A stretch of DNA of 43,888 bases from Flavobacteriales bacterium (GTDB lineage Bacteria > Bacteroidota > Bacteroidia > Flavobacteriales_D > Sanyastnellaceae). The translations under genes were made by a program, and so were the position numbers. The stretch lies in the NCBI GenBank assembly GCA_947464415.1, contig CANHWU010000005.1, positions 1-43,888 on the forward strand, given 5' to 3'. Positions 36,657 to 43,888 of this stretch are shown here, piece after piece (within the stretch, counting starts at the first letter, position 1; the number at the start of each line of letters is the position of its first letter). The notes beneath the pieces were generated by a model. The model ran no database searches. It saw only the letters and a list, made by a program, of their open reading frames with translations, and was not told the origin of the DNA.

Positions 36657-37526
36657 ATGGAGATGCTCAGATTTTTAATGATTCTGCCTTTGATTCTATG
36701 GTTCAATGTATTTGAAGTATTCGGACAGCTGCATAAAAAAAATAAAAGTCATGAGTTGAGCCTAGTTTCTGGTGGATGTTACTACATCGGAGAACTTAAT
36801 CCGAATAAGCATCTAGGAAACAATGCCAAGCTTTCCGGAGGCCTCACCTATCGCAATAATATTTCAAGGAGAATAGGGTTTCGAGCAGGAGTCATGTACG
36901 GTTCGGCGGAGTATTGGGACAAGAATAGCAATGATCCATGGCGGGCCAATCGAAATTTAAATTTTCGAAATGATTTTTATGAATTTTCATTTATTACGGA
37001 GGTCAATTACTTTGATTATCAATTGAATAGTAAAGATAAAATTTCCCCCTATTTGTTCTCAGGTATATGTTATTACCGAATGGATCCACAAGGTTTCACC
37101 CAAGGAAATTGGATTTCATTGCAGACCCTTGGTACTGAGGGGCAATGGAGTAATTCTGGAGATCAATATAAGTTGGCGGGCTTTTCTATCCCATTTGGTT
37201 TTGGTTTGAAAATGAATATGTTCGGTTTTGCTGGGATTTCATTTGAATGGGGGATTAGAAAAACTTGGACGGATTATTTTGATGATGCGAGTACAGTTTA
37301 TACCAATCCTAAAGATCAAGTGCATAATCAGGGTCAATTGAGTTTGACTTTGTCGGACCCCTCTATCGATCAGTTTCGGCTGGATTCGAATAATCCTGGT
37401 GATATTAATAAGAAAAATAGTGAGGGCATGATGCGAGGAGATCCCTCTAATAATGATTTGTATGGTTTTGCTCTGATTTCACTCAATTTTCGATTGGATA
37501 GACCCGCTACAAATTGCTTTAAATAG
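36657..37526 (+). CDS. DUF6089-type outer-membrane beta-barrel protein
   Basis: An exported protein of 289 residues, probably an outer-membrane beta-barrel. The N-terminal signal is LRFLMILPLILWFNVFEVFGQ. Family hallmarks visible: HELSLVSGGCYYIGELNPN, the FRNDFYEFSFITEVNYFDY strand pair, ISPYLFSGICYYR, LGTEGQ, IPFGFGLKMN, and FEWGIRKTWTDYFDD. These match the DUF6089 family that sits beside nadK, uppS and bamA in many Bacteroidota. ATGs at 36657 and 36663 are both possible starts. Its function is unknown; location suggests a role with outer-membrane assembly. Confidence 0.82.
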   Translation: MEMLRFLMILPLILWFNVFEVFGQLHKKNKSHELSLVSGGCYYIGELNPNKHLGNNAKLSGGLTYRNNISRRIGFRAGVMYGSAEYWDKNSNDPWRANRNLNFRNDFYEFSFITEVNYFDYQLNSKDKISPYLFSGICYYRMDPQGFTQGNWISLQTLGTEGQWSNSGDQYKLAGFSIPFGFGLKMNMFGFAGISFEWGIRKTWTDYFDDASTVYTNPKDQVHNQGQLSLTLSDPSIDQFRLDSNNPGDINKKNSEGMMRGDPSNNDLYGFALISLNFRLDRPATNCFK

Positions 37527-37541
37527 TTGGCAAATAATCGT

Positions 37542-37549
37542 TATTTTTG
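37542..37549 (+). promoter_or_regulatory. Possible -7 box (TATTTTTG) before uppS
   Basis: Exact match to TAnnTTTG ending 16 bases before the uppS GTG start, in the 39-base gap after the DUF6089-type gene. It could give uppS-bamA-skp-murI their own promoter. No -33 element at normal spacing. Confidence 0.35.
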
Positions 37550-37565
37550 CCGTTCTTAAAAAAAT

Positions 37566-38303
37566 GTGGTGATCGAAAATTGGCCTGAAAATATCATTCC
37601 TGAGCGTGTGCCTCGGCATGTTGCGATCATCATGGATGGAAATGGCCGTTGGGCGAGACAACAGGGTAAGGAGAGAATTTTCGGTCATTTTCAGGGTGTT
37701 GAGTCAGTTAGGGAGTCGGTCCAAGCGAGTATTGAATTGGGTATTGAGTATTTGACACTTTACGCGTTTTCCACAGAAAATTGGAATCGTCCTCAAGACG
37801 AGGTCAATGCGCTAATGGAGTTATTGGTAGATACTATTTTGGCAGAGGTGCCGTCTCTCAATGAAAGGAGAATCAGAATTCGATTTATTGGAGATCGTCA
37901 TCTTTTACCTCAAAAATGTATTCAAACCATTGAAGAAGCCGAGCGTCTGACTATGCCCAATCAGCAATTGCAATTGATTCTGGCCTTGAGTTACAGCGGT
38001 AGGTGGGAAATTGCAAAGGCGGTCAGAAGAATAACGGAGGCGGGAATGAGTGCTCAAGAGATAACCGAGGAGTTGATTTCTAATTTTCTGGAGACTTCGG
38101 ATATTCCAGATCCAGAGCTGTTGATCAGAACCAGTGGTGAACAGCGAATTAGCAATTTTTTGCTTTGGCAGATTGCGTATGCTGAGCTATTTTTCACCGA
38201 TCAATTATGGCCAGACTTTAACAAAGAGTTGTTTTTCGAGGCCATCAGAAATTATCAAGGAAGAGAGAGACGGTTTGGTAAAACATCAGAGCAAATACAA
38301 TAA
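37566..38303 (+). CDS. uppS: Isoprenyl transferase (undecaprenyl diphosphate synthase)
   Basis: Makes the C55 cis-prenyl lipid carrier used for peptidoglycan and O-antigen synthesis. The 245-residue protein contains the catalytic IIMDGNGRWA (D24), the ENWNRP substrate segment, LSYSGRWEI, and the dimer/magnesium motif RTSGEQRISNFLLWQ with AELFF and LWPDF. No ATG fits: the frame can start only at GTG 37566 or the adjacent GTG 37569. An out-of-frame ATG-TGG-TGA overlaps these. It is 6 bases before bamA. Confidence 0.95.
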   Translation: MVIENWPENIIPERVPRHVAIIMDGNGRWARQQGKERIFGHFQGVESVRESVQASIELGIEYLTLYAFSTENWNRPQDEVNALMELLVDTILAEVPSLNERRIRIRFIGDRHLLPQKCIQTIEEAERLTMPNQQLQLILALSYSGRWEIAKAVRRITEAGMSAQEITEELISNFLETSDIPDPELLIRTSGEQRISNFLLWQIAYAELFFTDQLWPDFNKELFFEAIRNYQGRERRFGKTSEQIQ

Positions 38304-38309
38304 GCATAC

Positions 38310-40844
38310 ATGACAAGAAGTTGGTTTTTAGTTTTAATATTTCTCGTCATTGAGGTGGCTGGCTTGAACGCCCAAAAAACCATAGGGGGTGAAATCAGTT
38401 ACAAAGATCCATTGAAATACAAAGTTGCTGGAATTACTGTTTTGGGCACCCAATTTACAGATGCTCAGGCGATCAAACTTTTTAGTGGTTTAGTGGAGGG
38501 AAAGGAAATTCTCATTCCTGGTGAAGATATAACGGAGGCAGTAAGAAAATTATGGAAGCAACATCTTTTCAAAGACGTAGAAATCCAAATAGCCGAGATT
38601 AGAGGTGCAGATGTTTTTTTGGTTATTCAAGTAAAAGAAATGGAGCGTTTAGGAACTTTCCGATTTGAGGGGATAAAAAAAGGAGAGGCAGATAATATTC
38701 GGGAGAAATTGGATTTAAGATCGGGTAGAGTTTGCGATGAAAATCTTAAAATGACGGCAAAAAATGCGATTTTGGATTATTATGTAGAGAAAGGTTTTTT
38801 CAATGCGGATGTTAAAATCAGAGAGATTCCTGACCCTATTGTGAATAATGCATTGCAGCTGACCTTCGAGGTCAAGAAAGGCAGTCGAGTAAAAATTGAA
38901 TGGATTGATATTCAAGGAAATGATCAATTAACGGATCAAAAGTTAAAAAGAACCTTAAAAAATACCAAGCAAAAGACTTGGTGGAGATTTTGGAAGGCCT
39001 CGAAATACATAGCAGAGGAATATGAAGAAGATTTGGCGGGAGTTGTTGCAAAATACAACAAGGAAGGTTTTAGAAATGCCAAGGTGGTGAAGGATAGTAT
39101 TTGCCATTTGTCTGAAAACAGAATTGGATTAGTAATCAAAGTAGAGGAGGACAAAAGGTTTTATTTTGGAGATGTTACTTTTGTAGGTAATACCAAATAC
39201 CAAAGGAGTACGCTGGATAGTGTTTTGAATTTAAAGCGGGGGGATCTTTATAATTTGGAGCTGCTGAATAGCCGACTTAATTATAATCCCAATGGGCGTG
39301 ACTTAAGTTCATTGTACACGGATGATGGTTATCTGAATTTTTATTCTTACCCTGTCGAGACTTTGGTTTTACCCGATACCATTGATGTGGAGATCAGAAT
39401 GGGAGAGGGTAAGCAATTTAGGATTGGAGAGGTGGGAGTGAGTGGAAATTCAAAGACCAATGACCATGTGATTTATCGCGAAATCAGAACGCGTCCAGGA
39501 GATTTGTTCAATCGGTCGGATTTGATGCGTTCACAAAGAGAGTTGAATGCCTTGGGATTTTTTAATCCGGAAGCTTTTGACATCAGAACCAATCCGAATC
39601 CAGACAAGGGAACTGTAGATTTGGAATATGTTGTGGAAGAGAAGCCGAGTGATCAAATTCAGCTCAGTGGGGGTTGGGGCGGTGGCCGGGTAGTAGGTTC
39701 ACTTTCCTTAACCTTTAACAACTTTTCGATTCGCAATATTGGAAAACGGGATGCATGGACGCCGCTTCCTTCAGGAGATGGTCAGCGGTTTTCTATCAGC
39801 GCAATGTCCAACGGGGTTTTCTTTCAATCTTATAATTTATCTTTCACAGAGCCTTGGCTGGGAGGTAAAAAACCCAATTCACTTACTTATTCCGTTTATC
39901 ATTCAGTGCAAACCAATGGTCAGAAAAAATATGTGAATGATGCATTGAATCCGCTCAGACAGTCATTGGAAATCACAGGGGCTTCGTTCTCATTTGGTCA
40001 GAAATGGCAAAAGCCAGACGACTGGTTTTATTTTTACTCTGGTATTTCCTATCAGCATTTTAACCTCGATCGTTATGGATCATTCTTCAGTTTTACGCAG
40101 GGATATTCCAACAACCTTGCCGGTAACTTTACCATTGAAAGGAACTCAGTCTCTGACCCCATTTACCCTACCTGGGGATCAAAAATAACATTGTCCTCTA
40201 AGTTTACTTTTCCTTATTCATTGTGGGGGGAGAAAGTGCAAGGTAAAAAGTATGATTACGCGGGCATGACAGACCAGCAGAGATTTGATTGGGTGGAATA
40301 TTACAAGATCAAGTTCACAGCGCATTGGTATACGGCCCTCAACAAGCACAAGACGAATAAGTTTGTATTAAATACCAATGTAGGTTTAGGATTTTTGGGA
40401 ACCTATAATAAGAACTTAGGTCAATCGCCATTTGAGCGATTTTATCTTGGAGGTGTTTTCTTGAGTGGATTCCTTTTGGATGGTCGGGAGATTGTCAATT
40501 TAAGAGGATATGATGATTTGTCACTGACAACGCCTTCTGATCGTGTAGGAGCTCCTGTCATTAGTAAATATAGCGTTGAATTGCGATATCCCTTGACCAC
40601 CAATCCGAGCGCTACAATTTATGCGCTGACATTCTTAGAGGCCGGAAGAACTTGGGCTGATTTTTCTAACTATGATCCCTTTAATTTGTACAAATCTGGG
40701 GGTGTTGGAGTGCGAATATTTTTACCCATGTTTGGTTTGTTGGGGTTTGATTACGGTTGGAGATTTGATGATGTGCAACGCGCACCCAATATGGCCAAAG
40801 GACAATTTCACTTCTCTATTGGCATGAATTTAGGAGAACTATAA
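38310..40844 (+). CDS. bamA: Outer membrane protein assembly factor BamA
   Basis: The central subunit of the BAM machine that folds beta-barrels into the outer membrane. The 844-residue protein has a signal peptide (about 1-22), a periplasmic region to about residue 440 consistent with five POTRA domains (for example ITVLGTQFTDAQAIK, VTFVGNTKYQRSTLDSVL, VGVSGNSKTNDHVIYREI), and a C-terminal barrel. The loop-6 motif appears as NLRGYDDLSL, equivalent to the VRGF motif. The C-terminus ends GMNLGEL, not on an aromatic residue. Its stop shares one base with an ATG upstream of the first Skp-like gene. Confidence 0.96.
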   Translation: MTRSWFLVLIFLVIEVAGLNAQKTIGGEISYKDPLKYKVAGITVLGTQFTDAQAIKLFSGLVEGKEILIPGEDITEAVRKLWKQHLFKDVEIQIAEIRGADVFLVIQVKEMERLGTFRFEGIKKGEADNIREKLDLRSGRVCDENLKMTAKNAILDYYVEKGFFNADVKIREIPDPIVNNALQLTFEVKKGSRVKIEWIDIQGNDQLTDQKLKRTLKNTKQKTWWRFWKASKYIAEEYEEDLAGVVAKYNKEGFRNAKVVKDSICHLSENRIGLVIKVEEDKRFYFGDVTFVGNTKYQRSTLDSVLNLKRGDLYNLELLNSRLNYNPNGRDLSSLYTDDGYLNFYSYPVETLVLPDTIDVEIRMGEGKQFRIGEVGVSGNSKTNDHVIYREIRTRPGDLFNRSDLMRSQRELNALGFFNPEAFDIRTNPNPDKGTVDLEYVVEEKPSDQIQLSGGWGGGRVVGSLSLTFNNFSIRNIGKRDAWTPLPSGDGQRFSISAMSNGVFFQSYNLSFTEPWLGGKKPNSLTYSVYHSVQTNGQKKYVNDALNPLRQSLEITGASFSFGQKWQKPDDWFYFYSGISYQHFNLDRYGSFFSFTQGYSNNLAGNFTIERNSVSDPIYPTWGSKITLSSKFTFPYSLWGEKVQGKKYDYAGMTDQQRFDWVEYYKIKFTAHWYTALNKHKTNKFVLNTNVGLGFLGTYNKNLGQSPFERFYLGGVFLSGFLLDGREIVNLRGYDDLSLTTPSDRVGAPVISKYSVELRYPLTTNPSATIYALTFLEAGRTWADFSNYDPFNLYKSGGVGVRIFLPMFGLLGFDYGWRFDDVQRAPNMAKGQFHFSIGMNLGEL

Positions 40845-40870
40845 TGAACTTTTATTACTTTCGAATTTCA

Positions 40871-41530
40871 ATGAAAATGAAACAGCAGTTCCTTCTTATT
40901 GCCATCATCTTTGGTATGATGTCATTTTCTTTGGCTGGACTTTCTCAGAAATTTGGTTATGTGGATTCTAAGTACATTCTGAATCATGTACAAGCCTATG
41001 CCGATGCTCAGGCCGAGATAGACAAAGCAAGTGCTGATTGGCAAAAAGAAATTGAATCAAAGTATGAGTCAGTAGAAAAGATGGAAAAAGCCTACCAGGC
41101 GGAAAAAATTTTGTTGACGGAGGAAATGAAGCGCAACAGAGAGGCGGAGATTGAGCAGAAAAGAAAAGAGGCCAGAGAATTACAGAAGAAACGTTTTGGT
41201 GTAGAAGGAGATTTATTCAAGAAAAGAGAGGAATTGGTGAAGCCGATTCAGGATGAAATTTACGCGGCCATCCAAGAAGTGGCTTCTCAAGGGCAATTGA
41301 TGGTGGTCTTTGATAAGGCCACAAACAGTAATATTCTCTACTCAAATCCCAAGCATGATATCAGTGATAAAGTGCTCAAGAAAATGGGCTTGAAACCAGG
41401 AGATACCAATGAAGGTGGAGAAGAGGAAGAGGAGGAAGAAAAAAAGCCAACGGATAAGCCGGGAAGCAAGCCAGGAAGTAACACAGGAAAGGGAGGAAGT
41501 GGAAAATCAGCTCCCAAAAGAAATCCATAA
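40871..41530 (+). CDS. Skp/OmpH-family periplasmic chaperone (first copy)
   Basis: A periplasmic holding chaperone for unfolded outer-membrane proteins on their way to BamA. From the chosen ATG the product is 219 residues: signal peptide to LAGLSQ, then the small body start KFGYVDSKYIL. A long charged coiled coil follows (about 45-120, rich in Glu, Lys, Gln, Arg), then a return strand LMVVFDKATNSNILYSNP. An unusual low-complexity tail of acidic (GGEEEEEEEKKP) and then basic Gly/Ser/Lys stretches ends the protein. An ATG at 40844, overlapping the bamA stop, would add nine residues before the signal peptide and is less likely. Confidence 0.88.
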   Translation: MKMKQQFLLIAIIFGMMSFSLAGLSQKFGYVDSKYILNHVQAYADAQAEIDKASADWQKEIESKYESVEKMEKAYQAEKILLTEEMKRNREAEIEQKRKEARELQKKRFGVEGDLFKKREELVKPIQDEIYAAIQEVASQGQLMVVFDKATNSNILYSNPKHDISDKVLKKMGLKPGDTNEGGEEEEEEEKKPTDKPGSKPGSNTGKGGSGKSAPKRNP

Positions 41531-41550
41531 AATTGATAAATAATACAACT

Positions 41551-42093
41551 ATGAAAAAGATGATGATGGCGGTGATGATGATCACCCTTACAACAATGAT
41601 GAATGCACAAAAAATTGGACATACAGACGGTCAAGTGTTGCTTTTCTCGATGCCTGAAATTACCAAGGTGAATACGGACTTAGAAAAAATCTCACAGGAT
41701 TTCACCAATACCATGAATGAGATGCAAAAGGATTATCAAGCCAAAGCTACTGAGTTTGAATCTAACCAAGCGACATGGCCGGATGCAATCAAGCAAAGCA
41801 AGTACAAGGCCATCATGGATTTGGAAAAGAACATGTCTGATTTTGAGCAAACTGCTAATACGGAGTTAGAGAAAAGCAGAAATGATATGTTACAACCCTT
41901 GATTGATAAAATTGGAAAAGCAATTGAAGATGTTGCAAAGGAGAATGGATACGCATATATCATCGATGCAAGCACAGGTGTGCTTTTATATCGCGGTGGA
42001 GATGATGTTACAGATCTTATCAAAACCAAGTTGGGCATTCCATTGACGCCTCCCACAGAGACACCCGCTCCTACTCCTGCTCCCAAGAAGTAA
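41551..42093 (+). CDS. Skp/OmpH-family periplasmic chaperone (second copy)
   Basis: A second Skp-like protein of 180 residues directly after the first. Signal peptide MKKMMMAVMMITLTTMMNAQ, then KIGHTDGQVLL, a helical middle (about 35-125) and the return strand YAYIIDASTGVLLYRGG. The tail is Pro/Thr-rich (PPTETPAPTPAPKK), unlike the acidic/basic tail of its neighbour. The ATG starts the signal peptide; an in-frame TTG six codons earlier is unlikely. Tandem Skp copies after bamA are common in Bacteroidota. The murI ATG follows after 8 bases. Confidence 0.88.
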   Translation: MKKMMMAVMMITLTTMMNAQKIGHTDGQVLLFSMPEITKVNTDLEKISQDFTNTMNEMQKDYQAKATEFESNQATWPDAIKQSKYKAIMDLEKNMSDFEQTANTELEKSRNDMLQPLIDKIGKAIEDVAKENGYAYIIDASTGVLLYRGGDDVTDLIKTKLGIPLTPPTETPAPTPAPKK

Positions 42094-42101
42094 TACCATT
42101 C

Positions 42102-42908
42102 ATGTCGCAGCAACCCATCGGAATATTTGATTCGGGAATTGGGGGCATGACAGTGGCGCATGCCATTAAGAAGGCTTTGCCCAATGAACAATTCATTTAT
42201 TTTGGAGATACTGCTCATTTGCCTTATGGTGATAAATCACCTGAAAGCATTCGACACTATGCCGCGCGCATAACACAATTTCTGATAGAGAAAAAGTGCA
42301 AGGCAATTGTGATTGCTTGCAATACCGCTTCAGCGCATGCGTTTAAAATTGTCCAAGACATTGCTGGCCCATCAGTTCCTGTGATCAATGTGATTGACCC
42401 AGTGGCTGAATATGTCAGCCAGCAATTCAATAGGAAACGTATTGGAGTAATTGGCACGAAAGGAACCATTGCCTCTAGGGTGTATGTAACGAGAATAGAG
42501 AAAAGAAACAAGACACTGAAGGTTATTTCCAATGCCACGCCATTACTGGCATCCATGATTGAGGAGGGCTTTTATAACAACAAAATTTCGCAAACCATCA
42601 TCAATAGTTATTTATCCAAGCCGACTTTTAAAAACATTGATGCTTTGATTCTGGCCTGCACGCACTATCCGCTTATCCGCAAGGAAGTGGATTCTTATTA
42701 CAAGAAGAGAATCCCCATCATTGATAATGGGGAGGTAGCGGCCAACGCGCTGAAAGAGATATTGGAAAAAAAATCTCTGCTTAGCAAAGGTAAAACTTCC
42801 AAAAAAGATCTATTCGTGGTGTCAGATTATACAGAAGCTTTTAATCACTCTACCAAAATATTTTTCGGTGAGGAGGTACAGTTGAAACGCGCGCGAATCT
42901 GGGATTGA
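42102..42908 (+). CDS. murI: Glutamate racemase
   Basis: Provides D-glutamate for peptidoglycan precursors. The 268 residues have IGIFDSGIGGMTV, GDTAHLPYGDKS, the first catalytic cysteine C73 in ACNTASA, and the second C186 in LACTHYPLI, the two residues that remove and return the alpha proton. It ends the plus-strand cluster; its stop codon abuts the stop of the converging dehydrogenase gene with no bases between (TGA followed by TCA). Confidence 0.97.
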   Translation: MSQQPIGIFDSGIGGMTVAHAIKKALPNEQFIYFGDTAHLPYGDKSPESIRHYAARITQFLIEKKCKAIVIACNTASAHAFKIVQDIAGPSVPVINVIDPVAEYVSQQFNRKRIGVIGTKGTIASRVYVTRIEKRNKTLKVISNATPLLASMIEEGFYNNKISQTIINSYLSKPTFKNIDALILACTHYPLIRKEVDSYYKKRIPIIDNGEVAANALKEILEKKSLLSKGKTSKKDLFVVSDYTEAFNHSTKIFFGEEVQLKRARIWD

Positions 42909-43888
42909 TCAGCCTTTGGCGTAATCTTCTAAATACTGATAAAGGGGAGTGAGGGCTCCATCACGGGCTTCTGTAGCGTTGTTTAAAATTTCACTTTGCT
43001 CTTTCATTAATTCAGGCAGCACATGTTTGATGAACTCATTCCCAAAATCTTCTGAAGCATCTCTGGGCAGTTCACAAGGAAGATTATCAATGGACATCAC
43101 CATGATGGCATTTTCTTCTTTCCAATCGATTTCCTCTTGCGCGATGGGATCATACCCATAAAATGGATGTTCAATGGTGGTGGCACGAATGGTGGAAGCA
43201 ATAGGGCCTTTGATATCACAACTAATATCCGCAATTACTTGGCAGCGATTTTCGGGATGAGACAAATCTTCAGCGGTCAATAATACCGGATTATTGGACT
43301 TCCACAAATGACAGGCGAAGTAAATATCACACTGCTGAACAATGTCTCCTAATACGGACGTGTATTTTTCAGGAAATTCATAAAATTCTTTTTTGTCAAA
43401 ACCTCCATTGGATTGATTGACATAATAGTCAGCGGAGTCTAAATGAACATAAACAGAGTGATCAAAAGTGTTTTCCAAAAAAGCTTTCAATTCTACTCTT
43501 TTAAAACCAAAAAACTGCATCATCTCTTCTGCCCCATGTCCCACTCTGCCCCATCCGGTTACAACGGCTTTGATGGGTGCGCCAAATTGAATTTTTGCTC
43601 CCTCCAACTCCATTTCTTTTCTATCATGAAAAGTAATGGGGGAAGGCAATGTAAACCAATTCTTTTTCAATCCTAGCGCTCTGATACCCTCAAAAACTCC
43701 CACAATTCCAGCATATCTGCCAAATCCTATGAGGCGCTTACCGCTGTCATCTTTGATTACTTCATAATCCATCAAGGTAATCCTCTTGTCCAAAATGGCT
43801 TTGAGCAATTTAGCATTGTAAGGTTGTTTCTTGATGGTATGAGAGAAAAAGAAATATTTCTTATTGGGGATAAGCTGATCAATAGGCA
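42909..43888 (-). CDS. Saccharopine dehydrogenase / lysine-ketoglutarate reductase-like protein, N-terminus outside window
   Basis: An NAD(P)-dependent dehydrogenase of the alanine dehydrogenase/saccharopine dehydrogenase (Lys1/LKR) superfamily. The frame stays open to the right edge: the last bases encode IPNKKYFFFSHTIKKQPYN ahead of LLKAILDKRITLMDYE, the family's SHT-K-QPYN substrate loop, so a TTG at 43808 is not the start. Next come GKRLIGFGRYAGIVG, a Rossmann segment VVTGWGRVGHGAEEMMQFFG in which the dinucleotide loop reads GWGRVG, and ADISCDIKGPIAST. About 326 residues are visible. The reaction could be lysine degradation or another imine reduction; the missing N-terminus should help decide. 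Confidence 0.8.
   Translation of the reverse strand, partial: PIDQLIPNKKYFFFSHTIKKQPYNAKLLKAILDKRITLMDYEVIKDDSGKRLIGFGRYAGIVGVFEGIRALGLKKNWFTLPSPITFHDRKEMELEGAKIQFGAPIKAVVTGWGRVGHGAEEMMQFFGFKRVELKAFLENTFDHSVYVHLDSADYYVNQSNGGFDKKEFYEFPEKYTSVLGDIVQQCDIYFACHLWKSNNPVLLTAEDLSHPENRCQVIADISCDIKGPIASTIRATTIEHPFYGYDPIAQEEIDWKEENAIMVMSIDNLPCELPRDASEDFGNEFIKHVLPELMKEQSEILNNATEARDGALTPLYQYLEDYAKG

Noticed and set aside
40844-40871. Upstream ATG of the first Skp-like gene overlapping the bamA stop
   Set aside because: It would put nine extra residues before an otherwise normal signal peptide; the ATG at 40871 fits better, though the overlap cannot be fully excluded.

Overview
The window is chromosomal core DNA from a member of the Bacteroidota. 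Four things point there: a protein with a type IX secretion (T9SS) C-terminal sorting domain; a complete alternative complex III cluster (actABCDEF) running directly into cytochrome c oxidase genes; several conserved Bacteroidota-only envelope genes, including a DUF6089-type protein; and promoter-like TAnnTTTG boxes with almost no Shine-Dalgarno sequences. The nearest order or family cannot be fixed from this sequence alone. Gene density is very high and no intergenic gap exceeds about 215 bases. I see no tRNA, rRNA, CRISPR array, insertion sequence or prophage. Both ends cut through genes.

Layout, left to right. (1) 1-5135: the end of a large helix-hairpin-helix envelope protein, then aspS, a PlsC-type acyltransferase, gatC and a bacilliredoxin, closed by a terminator. 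(2) 5327-9205: a DEAD-box RNA helicase, a membrane fatty acid desaturase and a T9SS-exported repeat protein, closed by a bidirectional terminator. (3) 9222-11945, minus strand: a SPOR-domain protein, homogentisate dioxygenase and 4-hydroxyphenylpyruvate dioxygenase, i.e. two consecutive steps of tyrosine breakdown. (4) 11946-12160: an AT-rich divergent control region with a perfect 19-bp palindrome. (5) 12161-23889: the respiratory block actA-B-C-D-E-F, coxB, coxA. It encodes a menaquinol-oxidising, cytochrome-c-reducing complex plus the catalytic core of an aa3-type oxidase, and ends in a strong hairpin terminator. (6) 23874-27875: a small envelope protein, ruvB, queG, and an uncharacterised lipoprotein/secreted-protein pair. 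(7) 27903-32587: birA on the minus strand, diverging from rsfS-ftsH-cdsA-psd (ribosome silencing, membrane proteolysis, phospholipid synthesis). (8) 32633-34979, minus strand: pdxJ, an alpha/beta hydrolase and a double-domain universal stress protein. (9) 35088-42908: a CBS-domain protein, nadK, a DUF6089-type protein, uppS, bamA, two Skp/OmpH-like chaperones and murI. This is an envelope-assembly cluster joining lipid carrier synthesis, outer-membrane protein insertion and peptidoglycan precursor supply. (10) 42909 to the right edge, minus strand: a saccharopine/lysine-ketoglutarate reductase-like dehydrogenase whose N-terminus lies outside the window.

Most of the window is recognisable housekeeping and respiration, and I found no clear defence system or mobile island. 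The points most worth a second look are the 19-bp palindrome between the tyrosine-catabolic and respiratory operons, a coiled-coil-like insertion of about 100 residues in the CuA domain of CoxB, the uncharacterised lipoprotein/secreted pair at 26539-27875, a terminator hairpin lying inside the likely start region of the gene after coxA, and a two-codon AUG-UGG-UGA reading frame overlapping the GTG start of uppS.
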